DNA of 64,000 bases from positions 1-64,000 of the forward strand of contig OMVU01000005.1 in the NCBI GenBank assembly GCA_900314565.1. The letters are read 5' to 3'. Positions within the stretch are counted from its first letter, which is position 1. Each line of letters opens with the position of its first letter. The position numbers were made by a program, and so were the translations under genes. This stretch comes from an uncultured Eubacteriales bacterium (GTDB lineage: Bacteria; Bacillota; Clostridia; Lachnospirales; Lachnospiraceae). Under the pieces are notes generated by a model. That model did no database searches, was not told where the DNA came from, and saw only the letters and a list, made by a program, of their open reading frames with translations. Positions 15,086 to 24,600 of the stretch are shown here, one piece after another.

Positions 15086-16264
15086 TCAATGGTGGAACAG
15101 ACGGATCCCCGTGAAGGCCATCGCCATTCCGTACTTGTCGCAGCACTCGATGACCGCGTCGTCTCTCACAGATCCGCCCGGCTCCGCGATATACTTTACG
15201 CCGCTCTTCTTCGCGCGCTCAATATTATCCGAGAACGGGAAGAACGCATCCGATCCGAGGGCGATATCCTTCGCCTGATCGAGCCATGCCCTCTTCTCCT
15301 CCGCAGTGAAGACATCCGGCTTATAGCGGAAGATCTTCTCCCAGGCGCCGTCCCGAAGGACGTCCATATACTCTTCGCCGATATAGACGTCGATCGCGTT
15401 GTCGCGGTCCGCACGGCGGATCCCGTCCACGAACGGAAGCTCAAGGACCTTCGGGCACTGACGGAGCAGCCAGTTATCTGCCTTGTTGCCTGCAAGACGC
15501 ACACAGTGTACGCGGGACTGCTGGCCGGCTCCGACGCCGATCGCCTGTCCGTCATATGCGTAGCAGACCGAGTTCGACTGTGTATACTTCAGTGTGATGA
15601 GGGAAATGACAAGATCGCGCTTAGCGGAATCCGGAATATCCTTGTTGGCTGTAACGATATTCTCGAGGATCTTGTTGTTGATCTCAAGTTCATTTCTTCC
15701 CTGTTCGAATGTGATACCGAAGACCTCTTTGTGCTCAAGCGGCTGCGGCACATAGCTCTCATCGATCTTGATAACGTTATAGTTTCCATTCTTCTTGCTC
15801 TTCAGGATCTCAAGCGCCTCCTCAGTATAGCCGGGGGCGATAACGCCGTCGGAGACTTCCCGCTTGATGATCTTTGCTGTGGACGCATCACAGACATCGG
15901 AGAGGGAAATGAAATCGCCGAAGGAGCTCATTCTGTCAGCTCCGCGGGCACGTGCGTAAGCACATGCGAGCGGGGAGAGCTCACCCATATCATCCACAAA
16001 ATAGATCTTCTTCAGTACATCGCTGAGCGGAAGGCCGACTGCAGCGCCTGCCGGGGAAACATGCTTGAAGGATGTCGCTGACGGGAGACCTGTCGCGGCT
16101 TTCAGATCGCGCACGAGCTGCCATCCGTTCAGGGCGTCCATGAAGTTGATATATCCCGGGCGGCCGCTCAGGACTTCGATCGGGAGATCGCGTCCGTCGT
16201 TCACAAAGATCCTGGACGGTTTCTGGTTGGGGTTGCAGCCGTATTTGAGCGCAAGGTCTTTCAT
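15086..16264 (-). CDS. Phosphoribosylaminoimidazolecarboxamide formyltransferase (standalone AICAR transformylase)
   Basis: Transfers a formyl group from 10-formyl-THF to AICAR, the penultimate step of IMP synthesis. The 392-residue protein corresponds only to the transformylase half of PurH. The catalytic Lys-His pair lies in SFKHVSPAGAAVG (about residue 67), and the C-terminal GSDAFFPFSDN and TGIRLFHH blocks are intact. The MGS-like IMP cyclohydrolase domain that normally precedes it is absent. AGGAGGAA lies upstream of ATG. The missing activity is supplied by the gene 70 bases upstream, a PurO-type cyclohydrolase, so the two form a split PurH. Confidence 0.93.
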   Translation of the reverse strand: MKDLALKYGCNPNQKPSRIFVNDGRDLPIEVLSGRPGYINFMDALNGWQLVRDLKAATGLPSATSFKHVSPAGAAVGLPLSDVLKKIYFVDDMGELSPLACAYARARGADRMSSFGDFISLSDVCDASTAKIIKREVSDGVIAPGYTEEALEILKSKKNGNYNVIKIDESYVPQPLEHKEVFGITFEQGRNELEINNKILENIVTANKDIPDSAKRDLVISLITLKYTQSNSVCYAYDGQAIGVGAGQQSRVHCVRLAGNKADNWLLRQCPKVLELPFVDGIRRADRDNAIDVYIGEEYMDVLRDGAWEKIFRYKPDVFTAEEKRAWLDQAKDIALGSDAFFPFSDNIERAKKSGVKYIAEPGGSVRDDAVIECCDKYGMAMAFTGIRLFHH

Positions 16265-16334
16265 TATGATTATTCCTCCTCTGCCAATGAGTTTTTCTAT
16301 CTCATTATTGTCAATATAATTAATTTAATTATTT

Positions 16335-17048
16335 TTATTTGTTCTTATTTACGATCCGGGTCTCATAGCTTCCGTCCTCAAGGTCTATATAGCGGACGAA
16401 CAGGGAGACCTTATTCTCTTCATTCAGGCTGTTCCAGATCAACTCTGTCAGCTCATCAATTCCCGCATCCACCGCGACAGGGATCGGCTCACCCTCAAAG
16501 CTCGGGAGCGGATTTCCGTCATCGACATACGTGCTGATGAAATGGCCTGTTCCGGGAAGCGCCGGGGAGTAAGAATAAGTAAATCTGTGGTTGGAATCGG
16601 GATTTCCGTCCGCGCTCTTTAAAATCGAGATCGCGTAGTTGAAGTCCTCCCCGACCCTGTGGATAACTCCTGAAATTCTCGGCGTGTAATTCGGGCCGTC
16701 CGGCTCATACTGCCGTTCGCGGAGAGACTGCTCGAAAGTCATCTGGTGATCCAGCCCGTCGTAGATCGTATCCGTCTGATCTCCGTTCGTGACGATCGTC
16801 TTCGATCCGAGTACACGGACCGGTGCATAGATAATAAGGCTGGGATCTTTCATCTTTGACGGATCAAAAGCTTCTGTGCGGATACCCTCCCCGTCTTCCA
16901 CAAAGATACGGTTCCTTGAATTCACACTCCTGCCCATGATGAAATATGCCGCCACTGCATACTTTCCGTCTGCTGTCCTGCCGATCATAATTCCTCTTCC
17001 AGGATATGACTTTGATTTCAAAAGCTCATCAAGTTTCTGCATTTTCAT
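16335..17048 (-). CDS. purO: IMP cyclohydrolase, PurO type
   Basis: Closes the ring of FAICAR to give IMP. The 237-residue protein is recognised as the PurO-like IMP cyclohydrolase family, first known from archaea, by KSYPGRGIMIGRTADGKYAVAAYFIMGRS near the N-terminus (the pattern YPGRGI...AYFIMGRS), the block DGLDHQMTFEQSL in the middle and NYTPRISG. It is not related in sequence to the PurH N-terminal domain. It overlaps the upstream XRE gene by four bases and is followed 70 bases later by the formyltransferase that makes its substrate. This is a functional pair inferred from family knowledge plus adjacency. Confidence 0.9.
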   Translation of the reverse strand: MKMQKLDELLKSKSYPGRGIMIGRTADGKYAVAAYFIMGRSVNSRNRIFVEDGEGIRTEAFDPSKMKDPSLIIYAPVRVLGSKTIVTNGDQTDTIYDGLDHQMTFEQSLRERQYEPDGPNYTPRISGVIHRVGEDFNYAISILKSADGNPDSNHRFTYSYSPALPGTGHFISTYVDDGNPLPSFEGEPIPVAVDAGIDELTELIWNSLNEENKVSLFVRYIDLEDGSYETRIVNKNK

Positions 17049-17263
17049 GAATCCTCTTTCCTCCTTTTGGGGATCTCAAGATACTCAACAGGTATTCCGT
17101 AGAGCTCGGACAATGCCAGAAGGTCATTGACCTTGATCTGCGTGAATCCCTTCTCCCAGTTGACGATAGTCTGCTTGTTCCTGTTCAGCTTACGAGCCAC
17201 CTCTGTCTGTGTGAGGCCGGCATTGACACGCGCTGCATTCAGTTTAATCTTTGGCCCCCTCAT
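17045..17263 (-). CDS. Small XRE family transcriptional regulator
   Basis: 72 residues, essentially one Cro/CI helix-turn-helix (AARVNAGLTQTEVARKLNRNKQTIVNWEKG) and a short tail LSELYGIPVEYLEIPKRRKE. Its stop overlaps the purO start (ATGA), so it is co-translated with purO and the formyltransferase and is a candidate regulator of this purine unit. An inverted repeat AATCCAT-N5-ATGGATT at 17308-17326 just upstream is a plausible self-operator. Confidence 0.85.
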   Translation of the reverse strand: MRGPKIKLNAARVNAGLTQTEVARKLNRNKQTIVNWEKGFTQIKVNDLLALSELYGIPVEYLEIPKRRKEDS

Positions 17264-17307
17264 AATCTACCCCCTGAATCGGCTTTTCCGATTGATATGA
17301 CCATGTT

Positions 17308-17344
17308 AATCCATTTATAATGGATTTTCAAGACAATTTGTCTT
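17308..17344. promoter_or_regulatory. Two palindromes between divergent XRE genes (candidate operators)
   Basis: AATCCAT-TTATA-ATGGATT at 17308-17326 and AAGACAA-T-TTGTCTT at 17330-17344 are both perfect inverted repeats. They lie between the two divergent helix-turn-helix genes, the typical place for operators of such regulators. Which protein binds which site cannot be told. Confidence 0.55.
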
Positions 17345-17446
17345 CCCTCAGAGCCTTTCACTCTTAATGCCGGTATCGTTTTTTTGTACAATATAACAGG
17401 ATTCATTCGGAAAAAGAACGATACGACGATTTACCAGAGGGATAAA

Positions 17447-17851
17447 ATGGACCGGGAGCTCAAAAAAACGCTTTCTGAAAATTTGAAAAAGCAGCTGGAA
17501 GCCAACGGCCTCACGCAGAAGCAGCTGGCAGATGACCTTGAGATCTGTCCGCAGACTGTCAACAGCTGGGTCCTCGGAGTGTCTTATCCCAATGAAAAGA
17601 ATCTGAACCGGCTGCTCACCTACCTGAAATGCAGTCTGCGGGAGCTGATCGACGACCCTGCTCTCATCCCTCATGACGGATACAGAAAGATCAGCGACCG
17701 GATCACGCTCATGGAATACGACAAAAATCCTGAGATCCACGCTCTTTTCGATTATATCGTGGCGCTTGTGCGTGAAAATGACACGGGGAAGCTTCGTGAA
17801 TTCTTCCTGCTGATGGAGGGGCATCGTCCGTCTGACACAGCAGATTCTTAA
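17447..17851 (+). CDS. XRE family transcriptional regulator
   Basis: 134 residues with an N-terminal Cro/CI helix-turn-helix (about 8-62, GLTQKQLADDLEICPQTVNSWVLG) and a C-terminal helical region (RITLMEYDKNPEIHALFDYI) without a recognised sensor. The start at 17447 has AGAGG six bases upstream. An upstream in-frame ATG at 17384 lacks a binding site and overlaps the promoter area. Divergent from the smaller XRE gene. It is followed by a mobile element 50 bases after its stop. The target is unknown. Confidence 0.82.
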   Translation: MDRELKKTLSENLKKQLEANGLTQKQLADDLEICPQTVNSWVLGVSYPNEKNLNRLLTYLKCSLRELIDDPALIPHDGYRKISDRITLMEYDKNPEIHALFDYIVALVRENDTGKLREFFLLMEGHRPSDTADS

Positions 17852-17901
17852 AAAATGATGCAGCAACGCGGACACTCGCGATCCGCCGGAGACTTCAGAC
17901 C

Positions 17902-18194
17902 GGGGCTGTCGCATTAAGCATTATAAGCATAAATAGTTCATTCAGGGACCGCTCAGAAAACAGAAATTTGCGCGTATCTACGAGCGGTGCCGAATGGAGC
18001 AATTGAGCAGCCGTGAGCTTGCTCACAAGGCCGCTCATATTGCGAACAGACGATAGCGCGACAGCGCGGCATGAGCATGAAGCGCAGCGGAATGCGAATA
18101 GCACCGCTCGATAAACAATAATTTAAAGTACCGGCGCTGTGGATGTCCCTTCATGAATATTTATGCTCTTTTTTATGCTTATTGCGACAGCCCC
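17902..18194. mobile_element. MITE-like element with 45-48 bp terminal inverted repeats
   Basis: A 293-bp non-coding element. The left end GGGGCTGTCGCATTAAGCAT is matched by the complement of the right end (GGGGCTGTCGCAATAAGCAT). Similarity continues inward through AAGCATAAATA and TTCAT...AGGGAC. Inside are nested inverted repeats: a CGAGCGGTGC arm near 17975 with a partner near 18110, and the palindrome GTGAGC-TT-GCTCAC with flanking arms. The termini resemble those of IS1182-type elements (recall, not checked). No transposase is encoded, so mobilisation in trans is inferred. Confidence 0.75.
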
Positions 18195-18324
18195 TTTACA
18201 TGTGCTCTTTTATGTTCTTTACCTGAATCCCGATCGTCCCCTCACAAATACATGCAGGAGGTTTTTGTTTCTGATCATGTAACGGATCTGCCTGAAAATC
18301 AAAAGCAGGGATATCCGTTTTTTC

Positions 18325-18353
18325 TTGTATCCTTCATCAGAATTCTTTACTAT
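18325..18353 (+). promoter_or_regulatory. Putative promoter of birA
   Basis: TTGTAT (18325-18330) and TACTAT (18348-18353), spacing 17, 50 bases before the birA start codon. The stretch 18195-18324 between the element and this promoter holds no gene I can support. Confidence 0.55.
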
Positions 18354-18403
18354 AAGAGTGACCGTTCAGGAACCCCGTCGACCCGAAAAAAGAGGAGGAC
18401 CAC

Positions 18404-19384
18404 ATGACCCGCGATCTCGTTCTGTCCATACTGAAGACCCGCAAAGGGTATGTCTCCGGTGAGCTGATCAGCAAGGAGCTCGGTCTGACACGCGCTGCGG
18501 TCAACCTTGCCGTCAAAGCTCTGAGAAAAGACGGCTATGTCATTCTCTCCTCCACCAAACTGGGCTATATGCTGAAAAGCGCCCCGGACCGTCTGACGTC
18601 CGGAGAGCTTCTCACTGTTCTGGGGCCGGAACGCATGCGCACGGTCTCTGTCTTCGATACTGTTCATTCTACGAACCGTGTCCTATCCGAGCTCGCCTAC
18701 GACGACCCGACGGACGGACAGATCGTGATCGCGGACGCGCAGACAGGCGGGCGCGGACGCTTCGGCCGATCATTTTATTCACCCGACGGATGCGGAATCT
18801 ATCTCTCCTGCCTCCTCCGTCCGGAAACACCTCCGGCGTCCTCCATTCCTGTCACTGCCTGGACTGCGGTCGCGCTGGCAAGGGCTGTAGAGACCGTCTG
18901 CGGTGTACAGCCGGGAATCAAATGGGTCAACGACCTCTTCCTCGGCGGAAAGAAGTTCGCCGGGATCCTCACGGAAATGTCGATCGAAGGCGAGAGCGGA
19001 CGCATCCGCCAGATCATTATCGGCATCGGCATCAACGTAAATAACCCTCCCGATTCCTTCCCCGACGAGCTCAAAGACACTGCCACATCCCTCTTCGCAG
19101 AGACCGGGACCGCATATTCCCGCGCCGAACTCGCCTGTGCAGTCATCCGTGAACTGGACCTGCTTCGTCTGGCGTGGCCCGACGGACAGGATGAGTATCT
19201 GAGGGAATATCGCGCCCGAAGCATAACGACCGGCAGGACGGTCCTCCTTCTTGACGGCTCCGGCCGGACTGCGTCAGCGGAGAGCATCGGCGATGACTTC
19301 TCGCTCTGTATCCGTTATCCTGACGGATCGACTGATCATCTCACGAGCGGCGAGATCAGTATCAGGGCAGACCGGTATACCTGA
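18404..19384 (+). CDS. birA: Bifunctional biotin ligase / biotin operon repressor
   Basis: Makes biotinyl-5'-AMP and attaches biotin to carboxylase carrier proteins. 326 residues: an N-terminal winged helix (about 1-60, LTRAAVNLAVKALRKDGY) for repressor function, the catalytic domain with biotin-binding GGRGRFGRSF (about 113-122) and IKWVNDLF, and a C-terminal SH3-like domain. A group II ligase by the presence of the DNA-binding domain. AGAGGAGG precedes ATG. It has its own promoter. No biotin genes are nearby. A very strong hairpin follows the stop. Confidence 0.93.
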   Translation: MTRDLVLSILKTRKGYVSGELISKELGLTRAAVNLAVKALRKDGYVILSSTKLGYMLKSAPDRLTSGELLTVLGPERMRTVSVFDTVHSTNRVLSELAYDDPTDGQIVIADAQTGGRGRFGRSFYSPDGCGIYLSCLLRPETPPASSIPVTAWTAVALARAVETVCGVQPGIKWVNDLFLGGKKFAGILTEMSIEGESGRIRQIIIGIGINVNNPPDSFPDELKDTATSLFAETGTAYSRAELACAVIRELDLLRLAWPDGQDEYLREYRARSITTGRTVLLLDGSGRTASAESIGDDFSLCIRYPDGSTDHLTSGEISIRADRYT

Positions 19385-19387
19385 CCG

Positions 19388-19456
19388 CAGAGAGAGAAAG
19401 ACCGCTGTACATGGCACATAGGATATCTGCCATATACAGCGGTCTTTCTCTCTCTG
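19388..19456 (+). terminator. Long hairpin after birA
   Basis: A perfect 22-bp stem pairs 19388-19409 with 19435-19456. The loop contains a further ATGGCA/TGCCAT pairing. There is no T run after the stem, so simple intrinsic termination is not certain. It may serve both strands or stabilise 3' ends. Confidence 0.6.
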
Positions 19457-19464
19457 TTGAAAAT

Positions 19465-19526
19465 CAGGAACGCCCCGGCGTTCCTGCCGCACCGCGCTTA
19501 TGTGCGAAGCACCTTCCGCTTTGCGC
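19465..19526. repeat. REP-like dispersed repeat (family B), full copy
   Basis: A CAGGAACGCC...GGCGTTCCTG hairpin is followed by CCGCACCGCGCTTATGTGCGAAGCACCTTCCGCTTTGCGC-type sequence. Close matches occur at 29497-29555 and 48490-48535, all in the same orientation, and a hairpin-only copy at 24542-24563. Non-coding. Confidence 0.75.
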
Positions 19527-19589
19527 ATTCATCTTGTGATCTGTACCGTCCCCGTCATAATGAACTCTTCTTTCTGAGGAGACAGTTCC

Positions 19590-20660
19590 TTATTCGGTCA
19601 CCGTAATAATGAATCCATCCATATTGTCCCCGGAAACTGTATAGGAACCGGACGGTTTCGTGATCGTCCTCTCCGTCGTATAGAAGACCTTGTAGGCGCC
19701 GGTGTTCCCCCTGATGACCAGAGGCGACGATTCGCTCGTATTGTTCTTCAGGTAATCCAGATATTCCTCAAGGCACAGATTATTTTCCGTCATATACGCT
19801 GCATGCGGAAATCCGACATATCGGAAATGCCACGCCTCATTGCTGATCCCCGTGATCTGTGTCTTATCCTCCGCATAACGGCGGATAAATCCGAACCGTC
19901 CGCAGTTCTCCCGCATCCAGACTGCATTCTGGCTCTCAGAAAAGCTTCCCTGCGAACCGTCCGCATAGAAGATCCCGATATCGCAGGCCTTCCCGGTATG
20001 ATGCTCGGAGTAACCCGGCACCGCAACGTACTGCCTGGCATAGTCCTCACCGTAATTTGCGACTGTTTCATCCCACAGATTCTGCTGATATTCAATGGAT
20101 CTGTGGGCGGATGTGATCCCGGTCTCGCTGCTCCCCATCGCCGCATCACAGGCAGCGATCATCGCGTCGAGCTGGGGCAGGATATCCGCAGAGATCTGAT
20201 AGTCCGGCTTCTCGACCTGGTAAGGATAGCTCTGGCTTTCTCTTATATTGACCAGGTTCTCCCGGCCTGTATTGGCAGGAAAATCATACCCGTACGTACT
20301 GTTCACAAGGATAAGGTCCCCGGTATGCACATCTGCGTCCGTAAACGTGATCGTTTCCTGCACGGCTTCTGCATTTGCAGTGCTCTCTGCGTTCGGCATG
20401 CTGTTCACAGTCTCCTCCGCACTTTTTCCCTGTACGGCGGCACCTTCCGCCCCGGTTCCCTTCTTCCTGAGCTTTCCCACGAAAATAAAAATCAGGACCA
20501 AAGCGACACAGAGCAAAAAGACGGATACACAGACAGCGATCCTTCTCCTGCGCTCCCTCTCCCTTTTTCTTTTCCTCGCCCGGGCTCTTTTTCTTTTCTC
20601 CTGTTCTGTCATACCTTCACTCTTCTCCATCAGTCCCCGGTACCGACCGTCAATAATCAA
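19590..20660 (-). CDS. Membrane-anchored D-alanyl-D-alanine carboxypeptidase, VanY type (M15B)
   Basis: Removes the terminal D-Ala from peptidoglycan stem peptides outside the membrane. 356 residues: a very basic N-terminal stretch (residues 20-40, nearly all Arg/Lys), one membrane anchor (about 41-63), a low-complexity linker, and the zinc peptidase domain (about 170-320). Zinc motifs are PGYSEHHTGKACDIG and EAWHFRYVG. Without vanA-type neighbours it is a housekeeping cell-wall enzyme, not a resistance gene. The start is ambiguous: ATG at 20660 overlaps the upstream gene by 11 bases, and ATG at 20630 has GGGGA four bases before it. Confidence 0.88.
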   Translation of the reverse strand: MIIDGRYRGLMEKSEGMTEQEKRKRARARKRKRERERRRRIAVCVSVFLLCVALVLIFIFVGKLRKKGTGAEGAAVQGKSAEETVNSMPNAESTANAEAVQETITFTDADVHTGDLILVNSTYGYDFPANTGRENLVNIRESQSYPYQVEKPDYQISADILPQLDAMIAACDAAMGSSETGITSAHRSIEYQQNLWDETVANYGEDYARQYVAVPGYSEHHTGKACDIGIFYADGSQGSFSESQNAVWMRENCGRFGFIRRYAEDKTQITGISNEAWHFRYVGFPHAAYMTENNLCLEEYLDYLKNNTSESSPLVIRGNTGAYKVFYTTERTITKPSGSYTVSGDNMDGFIITVTE

Positions 20661-21147
20661 AAAACTTTCTCGGGATGCGATTCTTTATCGCGTCTTTCAG
20701 TTCCTTATCCTCGAGCTGCAGATAAATCAGCCGTCTCTCCTTCGCCTGCACGCAGACATACGGTTTTCTTTCCGGGTCAAGCGCTGAATAATCCACCACC
20801 GCAAAATCATGCTGGAAGCGGTCCAGCTCATGAGATCCATAGACCGCGACGCACTCAAAAGTATCCACGTCGATAGATTCAAGATGTTTTCTCTTTTCCT
20901 TGGAGTAGATCACGTCAATGTCGATCTCTCCGTTCACGAAGCTGTACTCATATTCCACGTCGAACCTGGGAAGAATAAAGAACCACTCGACCATTCCGAC
21001 GATCAGTCCGAGCGGAAGCAAAAGCGGTATAAATAAAATGCCTCCGGCAAAAAGGACCACCACAAATGCGATGAGAAGGGTCTTCATCAGCGTGTCGGTC
21101 GCCTTCCTGTTCCGTTTGACGAGAACCTCAATAAATACATCTCCCAT
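20650..21147 (-). CDS. Membrane protein of unknown function
   Basis: 165 residues. The N-terminus GDVFIEVLVKRN is followed by a hydrophobic stretch (about 20-58) that would make two membrane helices with a short turn. The rest is a soluble, strand-rich domain of about 105 residues. It resembles a DUF6106-type protein common in Lachnospiraceae (from memory, not certain). It overlaps the VanY-type gene by 11 bases, so the two are likely coupled and may both act on the cell envelope. No catalytic motif is visible. Confidence 0.7.
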   Translation of the reverse strand: MGDVFIEVLVKRNRKATDTLMKTLLIAFVVVLFAGGILFIPLLLPLGLIVGMVEWFFILPRFDVEYEYSFVNGEIDIDVIYSKEKRKHLESIDVDTFECVAVYGSHELDRFQHDFAVVDYSALDPERKPYVCVQAKERRLIYLQLEDKELKDAIKNRIPRKFFDY

Positions 21148-21227
21148 ATAATTGTTTCCTCCGAAGCAAGTCTTTGCCCCCTATTGTAGCACAAAGAATC
21201 CTGCGTTAAAAGCGTATCATGAAACAA

Positions 21228-21266
21228 TAAAAGACGGCAGGGAGACCGTCTGATCCCTCTGCCGTC
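21228..21266 (-). terminator. Terminator of groESL
   Basis: On the minus strand the stem GACGGCAG-AGGGA pairs with TCCCT-GCCGTC (21266-21254 with 21243-21233), followed by TTTTATTG. It lies 41 bases after the groEL stop. Confidence 0.8.
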
Positions 21267-21306
21267 CTGATTGACACGGTATTTTTTCCTCTTCATGAGG
21301 CTTTTA

Positions 21307-23250
<1,944 letters not shown>

Positions 23251-23288
23251 TTAATCATTCAAAAAGATAATCTGCTCTTTTTGGTTTA

Positions 23289-23315
23289 TTAGCACTCAAT
23301 ATTACGGAGTGCTAA
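23289..23315. promoter_or_regulatory. CIRCE operator (HrcA binding site) of groESL
   Basis: A perfect TTAGCACTC-N9-GAGTGCTAA, the classical HrcA operator. It lies between the promoter (23328-23356) and the groES start, where HrcA binding would block initiation. Confidence 0.97.
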
Positions 23316-23327
23316 CATCTGTAGTAT

Positions 23328-23356
23328 AATTTACTCTCACGCTGCGGGGATGTCAA
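23328..23356 (-). promoter_or_regulatory. Promoter of groESL
   Basis: Minus-strand TTGACA (23356-23351), 17 bases, then TAAATT (23333-23328). The CIRCE element begins about 13 bases downstream of the -10 box. Confidence 0.75.
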
Positions 23357-23426
23357 CCTTTTTTTTCACGAACTCTGATTTAATCACGGACAGGTCACAG
23401 GGTACAGCGCCGGAAAGACGCAAATT

Positions 23427-23454
23427 GGCCGGAGGAACATCGATTCCTCCGGCC
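23427..23454 (-). terminator. Hairpin after codY
   Basis: An 11-bp perfect stem GGCCGGAGGAA/TTCCTCCGGCC around a six-base loop, 48 bases beyond the codY stop. Only a short T stretch (AATTTG) follows on the minus strand, so termination is likely but may be weak. Confidence 0.65.
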
Positions 23455-23501
23455 TGATCCCGCGCATGACTCTTCACTGCGCAGTATTTCTCTCATTTTT
23501 C

Positions 23502-24287
23502 TCACTTGCTTTCCCTGCGCATCTTGATGTCTTCCAGCTCCTCAAAAATGTAGTCGTTCAGCACCTTGATATACGTGCCTTTCATTCCCGACGAGCGGGA
23601 CTCAATAATTCCAGCGCTCTCGAACTTCCTGAGCGCATTGACAATGACCGACCTTGTGATTCCTACGCGGTCCGCGATCTTGCTCGCGACCAGGATCCCT
23701 TCCTTGCCGTTCAGCTCGTCAAAGATATGAATGATCGCCTCGAGTTCCGAGAAGGACAATGTCGAGAAAGCGGATTTCACGACCTGCTTCTTGCGGGCCT
23801 CCTCCGCGTTCTCCTCATCCACCGATCTCATCATCTCAAGTCCGACGACCGTCGTCCCGTACTCACTGACGATGATATCCTCAATGTCGAACGGTCTTGA
23901 AGAACGGTAGCAGAACACTGTGCCGAGACGTTCTCCCGCTATATCGATCGGGTTGATGATCGCGACATATTTCTTCGTGGATTCATCCTCGAATCCGAGC
24001 GTCTCCAGATTGACGTTCTCCTTCGTCGACAGTACGCCAAGGAATCTTTCATTTAACAGCTTATCGATAAATTCACCGACGGAATTGGTAAGGAGCTCGG
24101 AGATCTCGTCTACATCCTCCGCTTTCCCGATCCCAAGCACCTTGCCTTTTCGGCTGAGGACCAGAATATTGGACTCAAGCGTCTCGATCATGACCTTGCA
24201 GATATCATTAAAGACTACCTTCGAACTGCTCGTATTGTGAAGAAGTTTATTGATCTTGCGGGTTTTGTCTAACAACTGTACACTCAT
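23502..24287 (-). CDS. codY: GTP-sensing transcriptional repressor CodY
   Basis: Global repressor that senses GTP and branched-chain amino acids. 261 residues: an N-terminal GAF domain (about 1-155, start MSVQLLDKTRKINKLLH) and a C-terminal winged helix (about 200-250) whose recognition helix region reads ASKIADRVGITRSVIVNALRK, the highly conserved CodY block. The ATG at 24287 has AAGGAGA upstream. An open TTG frame to 24509 crosses the promoter and is not used. The -10/-35 pair is at 24403-24431, with a possible CodY box upstream. Here it is not in a hslUV/codV operon, unlike in Bacillus. ilvE at 12.6 kb would be a natural target. Confidence 0.96.
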   Translation of the reverse strand: MSVQLLDKTRKINKLLHNTSSSKVVFNDICKVMIETLESNILVLSRKGKVLGIGKAEDVDEISELLTNSVGEFIDKLLNERFLGVLSTKENVNLETLGFEDESTKKYVAIINPIDIAGERLGTVFCYRSSRPFDIEDIIVSEYGTTVVGLEMMRSVDEENAEEARKKQVVKSAFSTLSFSELEAIIHIFDELNGKEGILVASKIADRVGITRSVIVNALRKFESAGIIESRSSGMKGTYIKVLNDYIFEELEDIKMRRESK

Positions 24288-24402
24288 TGCGAATCTCCTT
24301 CTAAAAAATCTTCGGCTGCCCGGATAATCCGACTTCTCCCCGTGCGATGACGGGTGAAAAGCTTTTCCGATCCTGTGAACTTTTCCAATCCCCTTGAATT
24401 TG

Positions 24403-24431
24403 ATAGTAGCACAAAAATTAGAACAATACAA
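24403..24431 (-). promoter_or_regulatory. Putative promoter of codY
   Basis: Minus-strand TTGTAT (24431-24426) and TACTAT (24408-24403), spacing 17, giving a leader of about 110 bases before the ATG. Confidence 0.6.
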
Positions 24432-24444
24432 CGCTTCCCGTTCT

Positions 24445-24459
24445 ATTTTTCTGATTATT
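24445..24459 (-). promoter_or_regulatory. Possible CodY box upstream of codY
   Basis: AATAATCAGAAAAAT matches the CodY consensus AATTTTCWGAAAATT at 12 of 15 positions. It sits 13 bases upstream of the codY -35 box. In an AT-rich region such matches can arise by chance, so this is tentative. Confidence 0.35.
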
Positions 24460-24541
24460 TCAGGAAATTCTGTTTTTTTCTGCACAAAGAAAAGATTGCC
24501 TCTGCGCAATGAAAAATACGGCTCTCACCTGAGAGAAAAAA

Positions 24542-24563
24542 CAGGAACGCCGAAGCGTTCCTG
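24542..24563. repeat. REP-like repeat (family B), hairpin-only copy
   Basis: CAGGAACGC-CGAA-GCGTTCCTG is a perfect nine-pair hairpin lying between codY and the topA stop. It lacks the CCGC...GCACCTTCC tail of the fuller copies. It may double as a processing or termination signal after topA. Confidence 0.6.
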
Positions 24564-24600
24564 ACGGATCCTGTGTGTGACTGAGAAAACTTCCCGCACC

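Noticed and set aside
19590..20660. Vancomycin-resistance carboxypeptidase
   Set aside because: Although VanY-like, it is not accompanied by vanHAX or a VanS/VanR pair, so a housekeeping peptidoglycan role is more likely.
24288..24509. CodY N-terminal extension
   Set aside because: The residues before MSVQLLDKTRK cross the promoter and have no match to CodY.
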